Of a DNA stretch of 64,000 bases, positions 7,752 to 18,371 are shown one piece after another. A program made the translations under genes and the position numbers. Source of the DNA: Bacillota bacterium (GTDB lineage Bacteria > Bacillota > Dethiobacteria > DTU022). Each line of letters begins with the position of its first letter. Positions within the stretch are counted from its first letter, which is position 1. The notes below the pieces were generated by a model. That model searched no databases and was not told the DNA's origin. It saw only the letters and a program-made list of their open reading frames with translations. The stretch spans positions 89,016 through 153,015 of the forward strand of contig JAWSUE010000006.1 of the NCBI GenBank assembly GCA_033549065.1. Reading direction: 5' to 3'.

Positions 7752-9569
7752 TTATGTACTGTTAAGCTTAAGCTTACGATACAATGTGGTAATGCTGATT
7801 CCCAGTTCAGCAGCGATCTTTTTCTTGGCTGCCAGTGACGTTCCGTATTCGCTAATCAACTTTTCAATATGATCAGCTTCCCATTCCTTGCTTTTCTGCT
7901 TCAGTTTCTGGCCATTTAATTGCTGTAAATCATTTGTTAACAACCAGCGGGGCAAGCTATTATTTTTTAGTGTTTTACTATTCTCAAAATTAACTGCATA
8001 CTCAACAACGTTTTCCAGCTCACGAACATTTCCGGGCCAGTCATAGTTATAAAATATTTGCTGTACATCCTGCTCAATCGTAAAAATGTTTTTACCCATC
8101 AGAAAGCTGTATTTCTCCAGCAAATATTCCGCTAACAATAAAATATCTTCCCGACGTTCGCGCAAAGCAGGAAGTAGAAGTGGGATAACATTGAGACGAT
8201 AATATAGATCACTCCGAAAAAGACCTTCCTTTACCATTGACTCAAGGCTTTTGTTGGTTGCGGCGATTATGCGAACATTAAAACGGTAGTCCCCTGTTCC
8301 ACCAACCCTTTCGAAGGAGCTGCTTTCCAAAACTCTCAGAAGTTTAGCCTGAAGCAGCAGCGGCATATCGCCGATTTCATCAAGGAAAAGTGTTCCCCCA
8401 TCTGCAAGCTCGAACTTACCGGGTTTTCCACCTTTACGGGCACCTGTAAACGCTCCTTCTTCATAACCGAAGAGTTCACTCTCGAGTAATGATTCCGGGA
8501 TTGCGCTGCAGTTTATTACCTGGAAGGGCCCGCTTCCAAAGGGACTGGCTTTATGTATTGCCCTGGCAAAAAGCTCTTTTCCCGTGCCGCTTTCACCTCT
8601 TAAAAGAATTGTAGATCTGCCGGCGGCAATAATTTTAGCTTTTTCAATCAGGTTGCGGATTATCATACTTTCACCACAAATATCTTCGAAACTAACTTCT
8701 TCATGTCGACTGGCCAAACTGTCGGCATAGCGGGTAATAGTTTTAATGTCGTTAAAAGTCATAACAGCGCCTACTATAGTGCCATTTAACATAATCGGGA
8801 ATGCAGAACAGGCAATTTTCAATGCAGATAACTCATTTGCATAGCTTATTTCACTTTTGAGCTGTGCCTTGCATGTACTGATAACTGAAGGTATTGGCGA
8901 ATCTGGAAATAAATTCTGAATTAATTTTCCAGTGAAGTAATCGCCATCTATGTTTAATAGTTTTTCCGCTGCTTTATTAATATGTGAAATAGATGCATCG
9001 GCATTAACGGCAACGATCCCTTCGTTTACTGAATCGATAATCGTCTTAAGATGTTTTTCACTGCTGGCTGCCCTGCTCACTGCTTCATTCAACTGCGCCT
9101 GACCGGCAATCAACTCTCCCATTCTTGAAATGAAGTCTATAAAACGGGCTTGCCCGGATAGCAGGATCCGACGCTGATCTTCATCAAAGCTCAGCAGGCT
9201 GATTGTTCCGATTGTTTTCCCCTTTCTACTGACGGGACATACAAGAGCGGCCGTACAAAAACAATTCTCTTTTATTTTGCAATGCGCACATAAATAATGT
9301 GAGCCCGGCCTGTCAATTGTGCAACTTGTTCCGCCCTCAATAATATATTTTGCAACATGGGCTGTCTCCTGTTTGAAACCTATCTTACTTCTGATTCTTC
9401 CTGTTGCTCCGACGACAATGAGATTTTCATCGAATATTTCTACTTCCATATTTAGTGCAGAAGCTATCGCTTCAGCTATTTCCTGGACGACTAATTGTAT
9501 TTTCTGAAGTTCACTTAAAATATTAAGCACCCCTCTCGCCTGATTTACTCTACAATAATTTCTTCGCAT
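7752..9569 (-). CDS. Sigma-54-dependent transcriptional activator, Cys-rich sensor + PAS + AAA+ + Fis HTH
   Basis: 605 residues. Residues 20-160 form a GAF-like sensor with six cysteines at 83, 94, 97, 103, 105 and 111 (C-x2-C-x5-C-x-C in the middle), then a PAS domain at about 171-280. The AAA+ domain has Walker A GESGTGKE (325-332), the sigma-54-contacting GAFTGA loop (372-377) and Walker [11 protein letters not shown] (391-400); a Fis-type helix-turn-helix ends the protein. It opens promoters bound by sigma-54 RNA polymerase in response to a ligand or redox signal. The obvious target is the sigma-54 promoter at 675. The clustered Cys residues could hold a metal or Fe-S cluster; this is inference. 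It converges on the transporter operon. Confidence 0.9.
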   Translation of the reverse strand: MRRNYCRVNQARGVLNILSELQKIQLVVQEIAEAIASALNMEVEIFDENLIVVGATGRIRSKIGFKQETAHVAKYIIEGGTSCTIDRPGSHYLCAHCKIKENCFCTAALVCPVSRKGKTIGTISLLSFDEDQRRILLSGQARFIDFISRMGELIAGQAQLNEAVSRAASSEKHLKTIIDSVNEGIVAVNADASISHINKAAEKLLNIDGDYFTGKLIQNLFPDSPIPSVISTCKAQLKSEISYANELSALKIACSAFPIMLNGTIVGAVMTFNDIKTITRYADSLASRHEEVSFEDICGESMIIRNLIEKAKIIAAGRSTILLRGESGTGKELFARAIHKASPFGSGPFQVINCSAIPESLLESELFGYEEGAFTGARKGGKPGKFELADGGTLFLDEIGDMPLLLQAKLLRVLESSSFERVGGTGDYRFNVRIIAATNKSLESMVKEGLFRSDLYYRLNVIPLLLPALRERREDILLLAEYLLEKYSFLMGKNIFTIEQDVQQIFYNYDWPGNVRELENVVEYAVNFENSKTLKNNSLPRWLLTNDLQQLNGQKLKQKSKEWEADHIEKLISEYGTSLAAKKKIAAELGISITTLYRKLKLNST

Positions 9570-9675
9570 TATTGAAAATTACCTTTGCATTATTGATATT
9601 TTTTAATAGAATTGGAACATTATTTTTAAAATTTATTAAAGGTGATATTCTGTAAGAATATTTAAGAGGATGAAT

Positions 9676-10353
9676 TTAAAACTTTTTACTACCCGGAAGA
9701 TGAGACTTCGAAGCTTTCGACTCTATTTTCAGGACATATCTTAAGATTTCCCAATACATCCTTACCCGGGCAAGGATGCCTTTCCAGAAACCAAGTTTTT
9801 CCTCTTTCATCACATGAGAAAGGTCGGGAAGTTGGACTATTTCCACTGCAACCTGCTTTTCTTCTGCATATTGGTGAAGGGCAACTTCGATACCGAAGCG
9901 TGACAAGTTAAGATCTGAAACATTTTCAAGCAAATCACGTCTTATAGCCCTCTGGCCGGACAAAAAAGGAGCCATTTTTTGGGCAAAATCGGTTACGGTT
10001 CTTCCCTTCTCAAAAATTCCGACTGACATCTCGGCTCTACCCTCAATTACCGGTTCCAGGAGAGATTCGATATGTTTAATGTTCAGTCCGATCAAATCGG
10101 CATCAATAATTAAAATTACTTCTTCCCGGCAGTGATCCAGCCCGACTTTAATAGCGCCACCCTTACCACGGTTCTCCAGCAATTCTATGATTTCCACATT
10201 GTCAAAAACTGAAGCGGCTTCTACAGTGCGGTCTTCAGAACCATCGCTAACAACGATAATCCGATCAACCAGGGAAGTATGCTGCAGGGCATAAATCACT
10301 TTGCCGATTGTTTGCTCTTCATTATATGCCGGTACAATCGCCGCTACTTTCAT
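9676..10353 (-). CDS. Family 2 glycosyltransferase (GT-A fold), soluble
   Basis: 225 residues. VAAIVPAYNEEQTIGKVI at the N-terminus (nucleotide-sugar binding), VSDGSEDRT and the metal-binding DAD near residue 95 identify a GT2-type transferase of the dolichyl-phosphate mannosyltransferase/UDP-glucose kind. There are no membrane segments, unlike many DPM1-like proteins with C-terminal anchors. The ATG overlaps the stop of ispG by four bases, so it is translated from the isoprenoid operon; sugar donor and acceptor are unknown, but a lipid carrier acceptor would fit the neighbours that make undecaprenyl phosphate. Confidence 0.85.
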   Translation of the reverse strand: MKVAAIVPAYNEEQTIGKVIYALQHTSLVDRIIVVSDGSEDRTVEAASVFDNVEIIELLENRGKGGAIKVGLDHCREEVILIIDADLIGLNIKHIESLLEPVIEGRAEMSVGIFEKGRTVTDFAQKMAPFLSGQRAIRRDLLENVSDLNLSRFGIEVALHQYAEEKQVAVEIVQLPDLSHVMKEEKLGFWKGILARVRMYWEILRYVLKIESKASKSHLPGSKKF

Positions 10354-11456
10354 TTTGGTCCTCCCTGCTTCTTTTGCCGGTTATAACGACCTGTTTCATT
10401 ATCAAGCTCTTCTTTAAGAACTTCAAGTAATTTCTCCTGTTTTACTGTTTTTACAACTTTCCCATGTTTGAAAAGCATACCTCTTTTTTTCCCCGCACAT
10501 ATACCGATATCGGCTTCTTTGGCTTCACCTGGTCCATTTACAGCACAGCCCATAACGGCCACTTTAATTGGTATGCTGTAGTTCTTAAGAAGCTGTTCTG
10601 CTGAGTTTGCCAGGTTGATCAGGTCTACCGTGCACCTGCCGCATGTAGGGCATGCGATCAATTCCGGTCCAAATATCCGTAATCCAAGGGACTGAAGAAT
10701 ACAGCGTGCTGTAATTACTTCTTCAACCGGCGATGCTGTTAAAGAAATCCTGATGGTATCACCGATTCCTTCAGCCAGTAAGGTCCCTGTCCCGATTGCT
10801 CCCTTAATAATGCCGGTTTGTATTGTCCCTGCTTCTGTGATACCAATGTGAAGTGGATAATCCCGTTTCTCGGAGAATAAGCGGTAGGCGCTAATCGTTG
10901 TGTAGACATCGGAAGATTTCAAAGAGACTACAAAGTTGCTGAATCCATCAGCTTCGAGCACTTCCAGGTATGCGAGAGCAGATTCAACCAACGCTGCTGA
11001 ATATGGCCCCCCGTATTTTTGCAGAATTTTTTTATTCAACGAACCGGCATTAACGCCAATTCTGATCGGAACCTTATACTTATCAGCCATCCCGGCCAGT
11101 TCAAGTAATTTACCTGTCCCACCGATATTTCCGGGGTTAATTCTGATTTTCGCTGCACCGTTCTCTATAGCCATGTACGCCAAACGGGCATCAAAATGAA
11201 TATCAGCAACCAGAGGTACAGGACTGCCGGCAACAAGTTTTTTTAACGCTTTTACCGCATTTTCATCAGGAATGGCCACCCTGATCAGCTCACACCCGGC
11301 TTCGGCCAGTTTAAAAATCTGTTCTCTGGTTTTCCCAACATCAGAAGTGTCAGTACTGGTCATCGACTGAATTACAACCGGCGCACTTCCACCAATTATC
11401 AACCCACCGACATGAATGCTGCGGGTTAATTTCCGTTTAATTTTATCCACACCCAT
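10350..11456 (-). CDS. ispG: 4-hydroxy-3-methylbut-2-en-1-yl diphosphate synthase (flavodoxin)
   Basis: 368 residues, the normal bacterial length. It converts MEcPP to HMBPP in the MEP isoprenoid pathway with a [4Fe-4S] cluster. The TIM-barrel part carries SMTSTDTSD and VPLVADIHFD; cluster ligands sit in CPTCGRC and in VMGCAVNGPGEA near the C-terminus. It is in the same run as dxr, the second MEP enzyme, and 14 bases after rseP. Confidence 0.95.
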   Translation of the reverse strand: MGVDKIKRKLTRSIHVGGLIIGGSAPVVIQSMTSTDTSDVGKTREQIFKLAEAGCELIRVAIPDENAVKALKKLVAGSPVPLVADIHFDARLAYMAIENGAAKIRINPGNIGGTGKLLELAGMADKYKVPIRIGVNAGSLNKKILQKYGGPYSAALVESALAYLEVLEADGFSNFVVSLKSSDVYTTISAYRLFSEKRDYPLHIGITEAGTIQTGIIKGAIGTGTLLAEGIGDTIRISLTASPVEEVITARCILQSLGLRIFGPELIACPTCGRCTVDLINLANSAEQLLKNYSIPIKVAVMGCAVNGPGEAKEADIGICAGKKRGMLFKHGKVVKTVKQEKLLEVLKEELDNETGRYNRQKKQGGPK

Positions 11457-11470
11457 ACACCACTTCTGAT

Positions 11471-12490
11471 TTAATTTCCGGGAAGAATGTCAAAACGTAA
11501 AAGATCCTGGTAAGTAATGAATAATATAAGCAGTATAAGCAATGCAAAACCGATAAAGTGGATAAATCCTTCTTTTTCCGGATCGATTTTTTTACCCCTT
11601 ACAGCTTCGATCAGCAGGAAAAACAAGCGTCCACCATCTAAGGCCGGAATCGGTAATAAGTTCATAATTCCAAGACTGATACTGATCAATCCGGTTAACA
11701 TCAGCAGGTTTACGAAACCGGTTTGAGCTACCTCTCCTATAACAAAAATTATCCCCACCGGTCCGGCAACATCAAGAGGTGCCTGGCCGGTTACAACCTG
11801 GTACATGGAAACAATGATCAGCATAAAACGATCGACGCTGGTCCGCAGAGAGCTGAAAAATTTATACTTGTGGATTTGCGGCCCTATACCGATCATTCCC
11901 CTACCTGATTCTTCATCCAGCTGAGGAGTAAGAATTATTTCCATTTCCTGACCATTTCGTTCTATTTCCAGGATGATTTCCCGATCCGGTCGGGCGGATA
12001 TTAAAGTAACTACATCATCCCAGTCAGCAACCGGCAAACCGTCGATTGTTCTGATCAGATCCCCCTTTGCAAGACCGGATACTTCAGCAGGTGTATCCTC
12101 AATGATATAGCCGACTTGCGAAACATCGGTAACGGGAACACCGACTATAAAGAAGAAAATGATGAAAAAAACAACTATTGCCAGCAGCAGGTTCATTCCG
12201 GCCCCCGACATTAGAACCGCAGCCCTGCTCCAAACCGGTTTCTGAGGAAAACTGTCGGGTTCGGATGACTCATTTGGTCCTTCACCCAACATGCGGCAGA
12301 AACCGCCAAGTGGAATTGCCCTCAGTGAATAGTCAATTTCATTCTTTCGCCATCCGAATATTTTCGGGCCGAAGCCGATCGCAAGTTCCAAAACCCGGAT
12401 TCCGGTCCATCTGGCAACAAAGTAATGGCCCAATTCATGGACCAGGATAAGCAATCCAAATACAAATACTGATGCGATAAAAGTTTGCAC
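11471..12490 (-). CDS. rseP: RIP metalloprotease, site-2 protease family
   Basis: 339 residues. HELGH at residues 18-22 gives the zinc ligands, with the third ligand in PALDGGRL near the C-terminus; a PDZ domain lies between (about 120-190: TDVSQVGYIIEDTPAEVSGLAKGD, in parts). Four membrane segments. It cuts membrane-embedded anti-sigma factors or signal-peptide remnants. The position between dxr and ispG is the standard arrangement in Bacillota. Confidence 0.93.
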   Translation of the reverse strand: MQTFIASVFVFGLLILVHELGHYFVARWTGIRVLELAIGFGPKIFGWRKNEIDYSLRAIPLGGFCRMLGEGPNESSEPDSFPQKPVWSRAAVLMSGAGMNLLLAIVVFFIIFFFIVGVPVTDVSQVGYIIEDTPAEVSGLAKGDLIRTIDGLPVADWDDVVTLISARPDREIILEIERNGQEMEIILTPQLDEESGRGMIGIGPQIHKYKFFSSLRTSVDRFMLIIVSMYQVVTGQAPLDVAGPVGIIFVIGEVAQTGFVNLLMLTGLISISLGIMNLLPIPALDGGRLFFLLIEAVRGKKIDPEKEGFIHFIGFALLILLILFITYQDLLRFDILPGN

Positions 12491-12492
12491 TC

Positions 12493-13659
12493 TTATTCAT
12501 TCCTTCCTGACAACTTTGAAATTATTTCGTAAGCTTTTTTCCGTGACCAGCTATCCGCTCTGTAAATATCTTCTGATTCCGGTTTGAGAACTGAATCATG
12601 TTCCTGCATTGTCAAACTGATTACTTTCGGTATATCGGTAAATTTAATTTTTTCTTTCAAAAAATTTTCAACAGCAATTTCATTGGCGCCATTTAGGACT
12701 GTCGGTAATGTTCCTCCAGTACGGGCAGCTTCGTAAGCCAGATCAAGGCATGGAAAAGCATTTCGGTCGGGCTTCTCAAAGGCCATCGCTTTTCCTACCG
12801 GATCAAATCTTTTAAAAACTGTATCCCTGCGTTCAGGAAAAGTTAACGCATACTGAATCGGCAGACGCATGTCCGGCATCCCCAGTTGAGCTAGAATAGA
12901 TCCATCTATATATTCTACCATAGAATGAACGATACTTTGTCGGTGAATTACTACTTCTATTTTTTCAAGATCTATGCCGAACAACCATTTTGCCTCAATT
13001 ACCTCTAAACCTTTATTCATTAATGTTGCCGAATCAATGGTAATTTTACTGCCCATCTGCCAGTTAGGATGTTTAAGAGCATCATCAGGCGTAATACTCT
13101 CAAGTTCAGAACCTGGTCGTCCGAAAAAAGGCCCTCCTGATGCTGTAAGGTATATTTTACTTACTTCACTGATCGGTCGTCTGCCCATACACTGCCATAT
13201 TGCAGAATGCTCACTATCAACAGGATATATTTTTTCCAGGCTGAGCAATCCTTCCCTCTTCAGAATTTCTCCTCCACATACAATTGATTCCTTATTCGAC
13301 AGCGCTACGGTTTTTCCTAATTTAAGAGCTGATAAAAGGGGTTTAAAGCCGCTGAAACCCACCTGAGCCATAACAATCAAATCTGCCCCGGGCCATACCG
13401 CAGCTTCTTCCTGTCCTTCTGGTCCTGACCCGATCCGGCATTTACCAGAATCGATCAGTTTTACAAGGCGGGAAGCAGCATCCCGGTCATTCAGTGCCGC
13501 AAATTCTGGCTCGAACTTTTTAATCTGTTCTGCCAGCCGGGTTTCATTTTTGTTTGCAGTAAGAGCTACAACCTTGTACCCGGATCCCAGTGCATCAATC
13601 ACTTCAAGAGTCTGTTCGCCTATAGAGCCTGTTGAGCCCATAATTGCTATACGTTTCAT
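12493..13659 (-). CDS. dxr: 1-deoxy-D-xylulose 5-phosphate reductoisomerase
   Basis: 388 residues. NADPH-binding GSTGSIGEQTLEV at the N-terminus, LSNKESIVCGGEIL and the metal/substrate segment PVDSEHSAIWQ identify Dxr, which makes MEP from DXP. It is cytoplasmic. Stop and the next start (rseP) are two bases apart, and cdsA ends 11 bases upstream, so translation is probably coupled through this run. Confidence 0.96.
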   Translation of the reverse strand: MKRIAIMGSTGSIGEQTLEVIDALGSGYKVVALTANKNETRLAEQIKKFEPEFAALNDRDAASRLVKLIDSGKCRIGSGPEGQEEAAVWPGADLIVMAQVGFSGFKPLLSALKLGKTVALSNKESIVCGGEILKREGLLSLEKIYPVDSEHSAIWQCMGRRPISEVSKIYLTASGGPFFGRPGSELESITPDDALKHPNWQMGSKITIDSATLMNKGLEVIEAKWLFGIDLEKIEVVIHRQSIVHSMVEYIDGSILAQLGMPDMRLPIQYALTFPERRDTVFKRFDPVGKAMAFEKPDRNAFPCLDLAYEAARTGGTLPTVLNGANEIAVENFLKEKIKFTDIPKVISLTMQEHDSVLKPESEDIYRADSWSRKKAYEIISKLSGRNE

Positions 13660-13670
13660 TGATAAACTCC

Positions 13671-14471
13671 TTAGAACAGGTTAACCAGGAGAAAATAGTA
13701 ATAAACAAATGGTGCTGCAATCATTAAACTATCAAAACGATCCAGTATGCCCCCATGCCCTGGGATCAACTCACCGGAATCCTTAACCTGAAACTGTCTT
13801 TTCAGGGCAGATTCCAGAAGATCACCAATCTGGGAGAAAACTGCAATGCCCGTCGCAAGGATAATTGCTTTTAACGGGGAAAGCATGATTAAGTCAGGGT
13901 AAAATAGCGCAAAGATGAAGAAGATGACTGCTGTTCCAATTATCCCGGCCAGTGATCCTTCAACTGATTTTTTAGGGCTGATTTGAGGAGCAAACTTGTG
14001 AGAGCCCCAATTTATACCGATAAAGTAAGCAATAGTATCATGTATCCAGACCCCACCAAGTAGAATATACGTAAATATAATCCCTTCAGGCAGAAGCCTT
14101 AACATCAACATATAACCAAGCAGACCGCCTATATAAATTATACCCCACATCGACAGCGCTGAATCTGCAACACTGATCCGGTCCATTCTGAAGAGAGCTG
14201 CAACAAAAAGAAAAAAGAATAATAATATCAAAGAGGGGAAAAATAGAACCTGTTGGCCTAAAAAAATAAGTACAATAATAAGGGTTACCCCTAAATGATT
14301 TAACAGAAAAGGAACTTGATAATCCTGACTCTGCAAAAGGTTGTTGTATTCCAATATCCCGAGATTCGCGACAAGTAATAAAAAAAGAGCGTAAAAAGGA
14401 CCCCCCAGGTAGACCAAACCAAGAATTATCGGTATCCCGATCAGGGCAGACAATATCCTCAGGTATAGCAT
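13671..14471 (-). CDS. cdsA: Phosphatidate cytidylyltransferase
   Basis: 266-residue polytopic membrane protein with about eight hydrophobic segments. The C-terminal signature SPKKSVEGSLAG ... HGGILDRFDSL is the CTP-binding motif of CdsA. It makes CDP-diacylglycerol, the precursor of phosphatidylglycerol and cardiolipin. Ribosome site AAAGGTGG precedes the ATG. Lies between uppS and dxr as in most Bacillota. Confidence 0.95.
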   Translation of the reverse strand: MLYLRILSALIGIPIILGLVYLGGPFYALFLLLVANLGILEYNNLLQSQDYQVPFLLNHLGVTLIIVLIFLGQQVLFFPSLILLFFFLFVAALFRMDRISVADSALSMWGIIYIGGLLGYMLMLRLLPEGIIFTYILLGGVWIHDTIAYFIGINWGSHKFAPQISPKKSVEGSLAGIIGTAVIFFIFALFYPDLIMLSPLKAIILATGIAVFSQIGDLLESALKRQFQVKDSGELIPGHGGILDRFDSLMIAAPFVYYYFLLVNLF

Positions 14472-14507
14472 ATAAAACCACCTTTCATCCCTTTATGTGA
14501 GATAAAT

Positions 14508-15251
14508 TTAAAGGGATCCATAGCGTCTTTTACGCTGCTGATAGCTATCGATAGCCTCCAGTAAGTGCAGAAGTGAAAAATCAGGCCATAAAATTTCAGT
14601 AAACCATAGTTCGCTGTACGCCAGCTGCCAGAGAAGAAAATTACTAATGCGCAGTTCACCGCTGGTTCTGATCAGCAAATCGGGATCTGGCATACCAGCC
14701 GTGTAGAGATAAGAAGAAAATACTTTTTCATTGATTTCCCCTTTAATTTTTCCATTAAGTTTTTCCGAGATTAAATTGTTCACGGCCATCAGTATTTCAG
14801 ATCGAGCGCCGTAATTAAGGGCAAAATTAAGAATCATACCAGTATTGTTTATTGTTTTTTCGACACCGTTACTGACTGCTTTTTGAACCTTTCCGGGCAA
14901 TCCGGATTTATCACCAACAAGCTGCACCTTTACATTGTTACGCATTAATTCCGGCAGCTCTTTTTCAAAATATTTTTCAGGCAGGCTCATCAGGTAATTT
15001 ACTTCCCATGCTGGCCTTCTCCAGTTTTCTGTTGAAAAAGCAAAAAGTGTGAGGATTTTAACTCCAAGGTTGCTGCAATTTTTTACGGTTTCACGGACTG
15101 TTTCCACACCCTGCCTGTGCCCTTCCCGGCGTGGGAGACCTTTTTCAACAGCCCAACGCCCGTTGCCATCCATTATAATTGCTACATGCTTTGGGACATT
15201 TTTAAAATCTATTATTTTTTTCAGTTCTTCAATTCGTTTTTCATTATCCAT
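14508..15251 (-). CDS. uppS: Undecaprenyl diphosphate synthase (cis-prenyltransferase)
   Basis: 247 residues. The catalytic segment HVAIIMDGNGRWA (Asp of MDGNGR), the FSTENWRRP loop and the terminal RTSGELRISNFLLWQ/YSELWFT segment are diagnostic. It extends farnesyl diphosphate to the C55 carrier lipid for cell-wall synthesis. A hairpin with terminator character sits just upstream, so the uppS-to-glycosyltransferase run may also be read from its own promoter. Confidence 0.96.
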   Translation of the reverse strand: MDNEKRIEELKKIIDFKNVPKHVAIIMDGNGRWAVEKGLPRREGHRQGVETVRETVKNCSNLGVKILTLFAFSTENWRRPAWEVNYLMSLPEKYFEKELPELMRNNVKVQLVGDKSGLPGKVQKAVSNGVEKTINNTGMILNFALNYGARSEILMAVNNLISEKLNGKIKGEINEKVFSSYLYTAGMPDPDLLIRTSGELRISNFLLWQLAYSELWFTEILWPDFSLLHLLEAIDSYQQRKRRYGSL

Positions 15252-15261
15252 GCGTTCACCA

Positions 15262-15309
15262 TGTAATTAAAGAGGCTCTCCCTTCCCAATCAAGAGAGAG
15301 CCGCCTCTT
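15262..15309 (-). terminator. Possible intrinsic terminator/attenuator between frr and uppS
   Basis: On the minus strand AAGAGG..GGCTCTC (to 15294) pairs with GAGAGCC..CTCTT (from 15280), followed by TTTAATTA. The stem is strong and the T-run short, so partial read-through is likely. Confidence 0.5.
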
Positions 15310-15364
15310 GTATAGTCAACTATTACAACCCGGCTCAGTCATTCTGGTGGGCCATGTTGTATTT

Positions 15365-15922
15365 TTAAACTTCCATCATTTCTTTCTCTTTGAATTCAAG
15401 GATTCCGTCAATATCTTCTATTTTTTTGTCAGTAAGTTCCTGTACTTTATCCTGACCTTTTCTTCTTTCATCCTCAGTAATTTCACTGTTTTTTTCGAGC
15501 TGTTTAATGCCGTCATTAGCATCACGCCTGATATTACGTATACCAACCTTACTCTCTTCCGCTTTCTTTCGCACGAATCTGACCAGTTCTATCCTGCGCT
15601 CTTCAGTAAGCTGTGGAATGGCCAGCCTGATTACATTGCCGTCATTGGTAGGAGTTAACCCAAGGTCTGATTTAAGAATTGCCTTTTCAATATCAGCAAG
15701 AGCCTGTTTATCCCATGGTTGAATCACCAGTAAACGTGATTCCGGTGCAGATATACCGGCCAACTGGTTCAGTGGAGTAGCAGTTCCATAATACTCTACT
15801 TCTATTTTATCCAACAGGGAAGGAGTAGCTCTTCCTGCCCGCAAAGTAGATAACTCCCTTTGAAAAGCAGCAATGACCTTATCCATTCTCTCTTCTGTGT
15901 CTTTATAGATTTGCTCCAGCAT
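15365..15922 (-). CDS. frr: Ribosome recycling factor
   Basis: 185 residues, exactly the usual size. The N-terminal FQRELSTLRAGRATPSLLD and the C-terminal VRKKAEESKVGIRNIRRDAND (read in parts) are typical. With EF-G it splits post-termination ribosomes. It starts three bases after pyrH ends, in the conserved order rpsB-tsf-pyrH-frr. Confidence 0.97.
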   Translation of the reverse strand: MLEQIYKDTEERMDKVIAAFQRELSTLRAGRATPSLLDKIEVEYYGTATPLNQLAGISAPESRLLVIQPWDKQALADIEKAILKSDLGLTPTNDGNVIRLAIPQLTEERRIELVRFVRKKAEESKVGIRNIRRDANDGIKQLEKNSEITEDERRKGQDKVQELTDKKIEDIDGILEFKEKEMMEV

Positions 15923-15925
15923 AAA

Positions 15926-16729
<804 letters not shown>

Positions 16730-16731
16730 TT

Positions 16732-16758
16732 AAAAAAAAGAACACTTTTCAGTGTCCT
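16732..16758 (-). terminator. Intrinsic terminator after tsf
   Basis: On the minus strand AGGACACT (16758-16751), GAAA loop, AGTGTTCT (16746-16739), then eight T. A textbook rho-independent terminator that separates rpsB-tsf from pyrH-frr. Confidence 0.88.
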
Positions 16759-16773
16759 TTTCTTGAATTTCTC

Positions 16774-17397
16774 TTAGCAGCCGCCCGAATTATCGGATTC
16801 GACCCCTTCGCCTACTTCAAATCGGCTGAACCGCCTGATCACTATATTTTCACCGATCTTGGCTATCAAACCGGAGAGAAGTTCGCTGATCGTTATATCT
16901 TCATCTTTTACGAAGTTCTGTTCAAGCAGGCAGTTCTCCCGGTAGTATTTATCAAGACGTCCTTCAACTATTTTTTCGATAACTTTTTCCGGTTTACCCT
17001 CGTTCAGGGCTTGAGCTTTAATAATTTGTCTTTCTTTATCAAGGATATCTTCGGGAACATCTTCCTTGGTCAGGTATGTCGGGTTGGTAGCTGTTACCTG
17101 CAGGCATAGGTTGCGGACAAATTCTCGAAATTCGTCGTTCCGGGCTACGAAATCAGTTTCACAATTAACCTCAACTATAACACCGATCTTTCCCCCGAGA
17201 TGAATGTATGAATCCACAATCCCCTGATTTGCTGCACGGCCTGCTCTCTTTGCCGCTGCGGCAAGTCCTTTTTCCCTGAGGAGATCAACTGCTTTCTCTT
17301 CATTTCCTTTAGCTTCCTGCAGAGCTTTCTTACAATCCATCATACCGGCTCCGGTTTTTTCACGTAACGCCTTTACTATTTTAGCATCGATATGCAT
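16774..17397 (-). CDS. tsf: Elongation factor Ts, short form
   Basis: 207 residues, against about 290 in Bacillus or E. coli. The N-terminal UBA domain ([19 protein letters not shown]) and the TDFVARN motif that contacts EF-Tu are intact; the deficit is in the second core subdomain, as in the short EF-Ts of Thermus-like proteins. It recycles EF-Tu-GDP. The frame is open to a normal stop, so this is a natural short form and not a truncation. Ribosome site GAAGGAGTG precedes the start. Confidence 0.95.
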   Translation of the reverse strand: MHIDAKIVKALREKTGAGMMDCKKALQEAKGNEEKAVDLLREKGLAAAAKRAGRAANQGIVDSYIHLGGKIGVIVEVNCETDFVARNDEFREFVRNLCLQVTATNPTYLTKEDVPEDILDKERQIIKAQALNEGKPEKVIEKIVEGRLDKYYRENCLLEQNFVKDEDITISELLSGLIAKIGENIVIRRFSRFEVGEGVESDNSGGC

Positions 17398-17453
17398 CTA
17401 TGTACACTCCTTCATTAATCCTGTAAATAAATAACTCAGCCACTTCTTGTTTA

Positions 17454-18344
17454 TTAACTATCTTCCTCTGCACTGTCGCTGCTTTCTTCAGCAGTAACTT
17501 CCTCCGCTTCTTCTGCAACTGCTTCTATAACTTTTTCCGCTTCTTCTGCCGGAACTTCTTTTTCAGCTTTTGAACTTATTTCTTCAGCCGTTTCTTCTAC
17601 AACTGTTTCCTCTTTTTCTTCAGCTACCTCTTCAGGAATATCCGGAATATCGGGAGCTTCACTGATCTGTTTTCCTTCCAGAACAGCATCGGCCATAACA
17701 GAGGTGATCAGTTTCACCGCCCTTATCGCATCATCATTCCCCGGAATCAGGTAATCGATTTCATCGGGATCACAGTTTGTATCAACAATTGCAATAACAG
17801 GAATATCAAGCTTTCTCGCTTCAGCAACTGCAATTTTTTCCTTGCGAGGGTCGACAATGTAAATCGCATCGGGAAGACCTTTCATTTCACGAATCCCGCT
17901 CAGAAACTTCATCAGTTTCTCTTTTTCATTACGCAGGTTAAGGACTTCCTTCTTGGTCAGCCGTTCAAATGTACCGTCAACTTCCATGTTCTCCAATTGC
18001 AGCATCCGGTCTATTCTTTTGCGGATAGTCCCGAAATTCGTTAACATACCGCCTAACCAGCGGTGGTTAACATAGTGCGTTCCGCATCTTTCAGCCTCGG
18101 TACGGATCGATTCCTGCGCCTGTTTTTTTGTGCCGACAAAAATAATGCTGCCGCCTTCGGCAACAAGGTCACGCACAAAATTATAGGTTGTATCCATCAT
18201 TTTTACAGTTTTCTGCAGGTCGATAATGTAGATACCGTTACGTTCGGTGAAGATGTATGGTTTCATCTTCGGATTCCAGCGGCGGGTTTGATGTCCGAAA
18301 TGAACACCCGCTTCCAAAAGCTGTTTCATACTTACCTTAGCCAA
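17454..18344 (-). CDS. rpsB: 30S ribosomal protein S2 with acidic C-terminal tail
   Basis: Start TTG 18344 is set by AAAGGAGGAG seven bases upstream; the longer in-frame ATG at 18392 would swallow that site. The 296-residue product begins [19 protein letters not shown], as S2 does, and has GTKKQAQ and [12 protein letters not shown]. After about residue 230, where other S2 proteins end, comes a Glu/Ala/Val-rich tail of about 65 residues with repeated EE and EAAEE patterns, probably disordered. Its role is unknown. A sigma-70 promoter and a structured leader precede the gene. Confidence 0.95.
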   Translation of the reverse strand: MAKVSMKQLLEAGVHFGHQTRRWNPKMKPYIFTERNGIYIIDLQKTVKMMDTTYNFVRDLVAEGGSIIFVGTKKQAQESIRTEAERCGTHYVNHRWLGGMLTNFGTIRKRIDRMLQLENMEVDGTFERLTKKEVLNLRNEKEKLMKFLSGIREMKGLPDAIYIVDPRKEKIAVAEARKLDIPVIAIVDTNCDPDEIDYLIPGNDDAIRAVKLITSVMADAVLEGKQISEAPDIPDIPEEVAEEKEETVVEETAEEISSKAEKEVPAEEAEKVIEAVAEEAEEVTAEESSDSAEEDS

Positions 18345-18371
18345 ACTAACTCCTCCTTTTGTTTTTACCGC

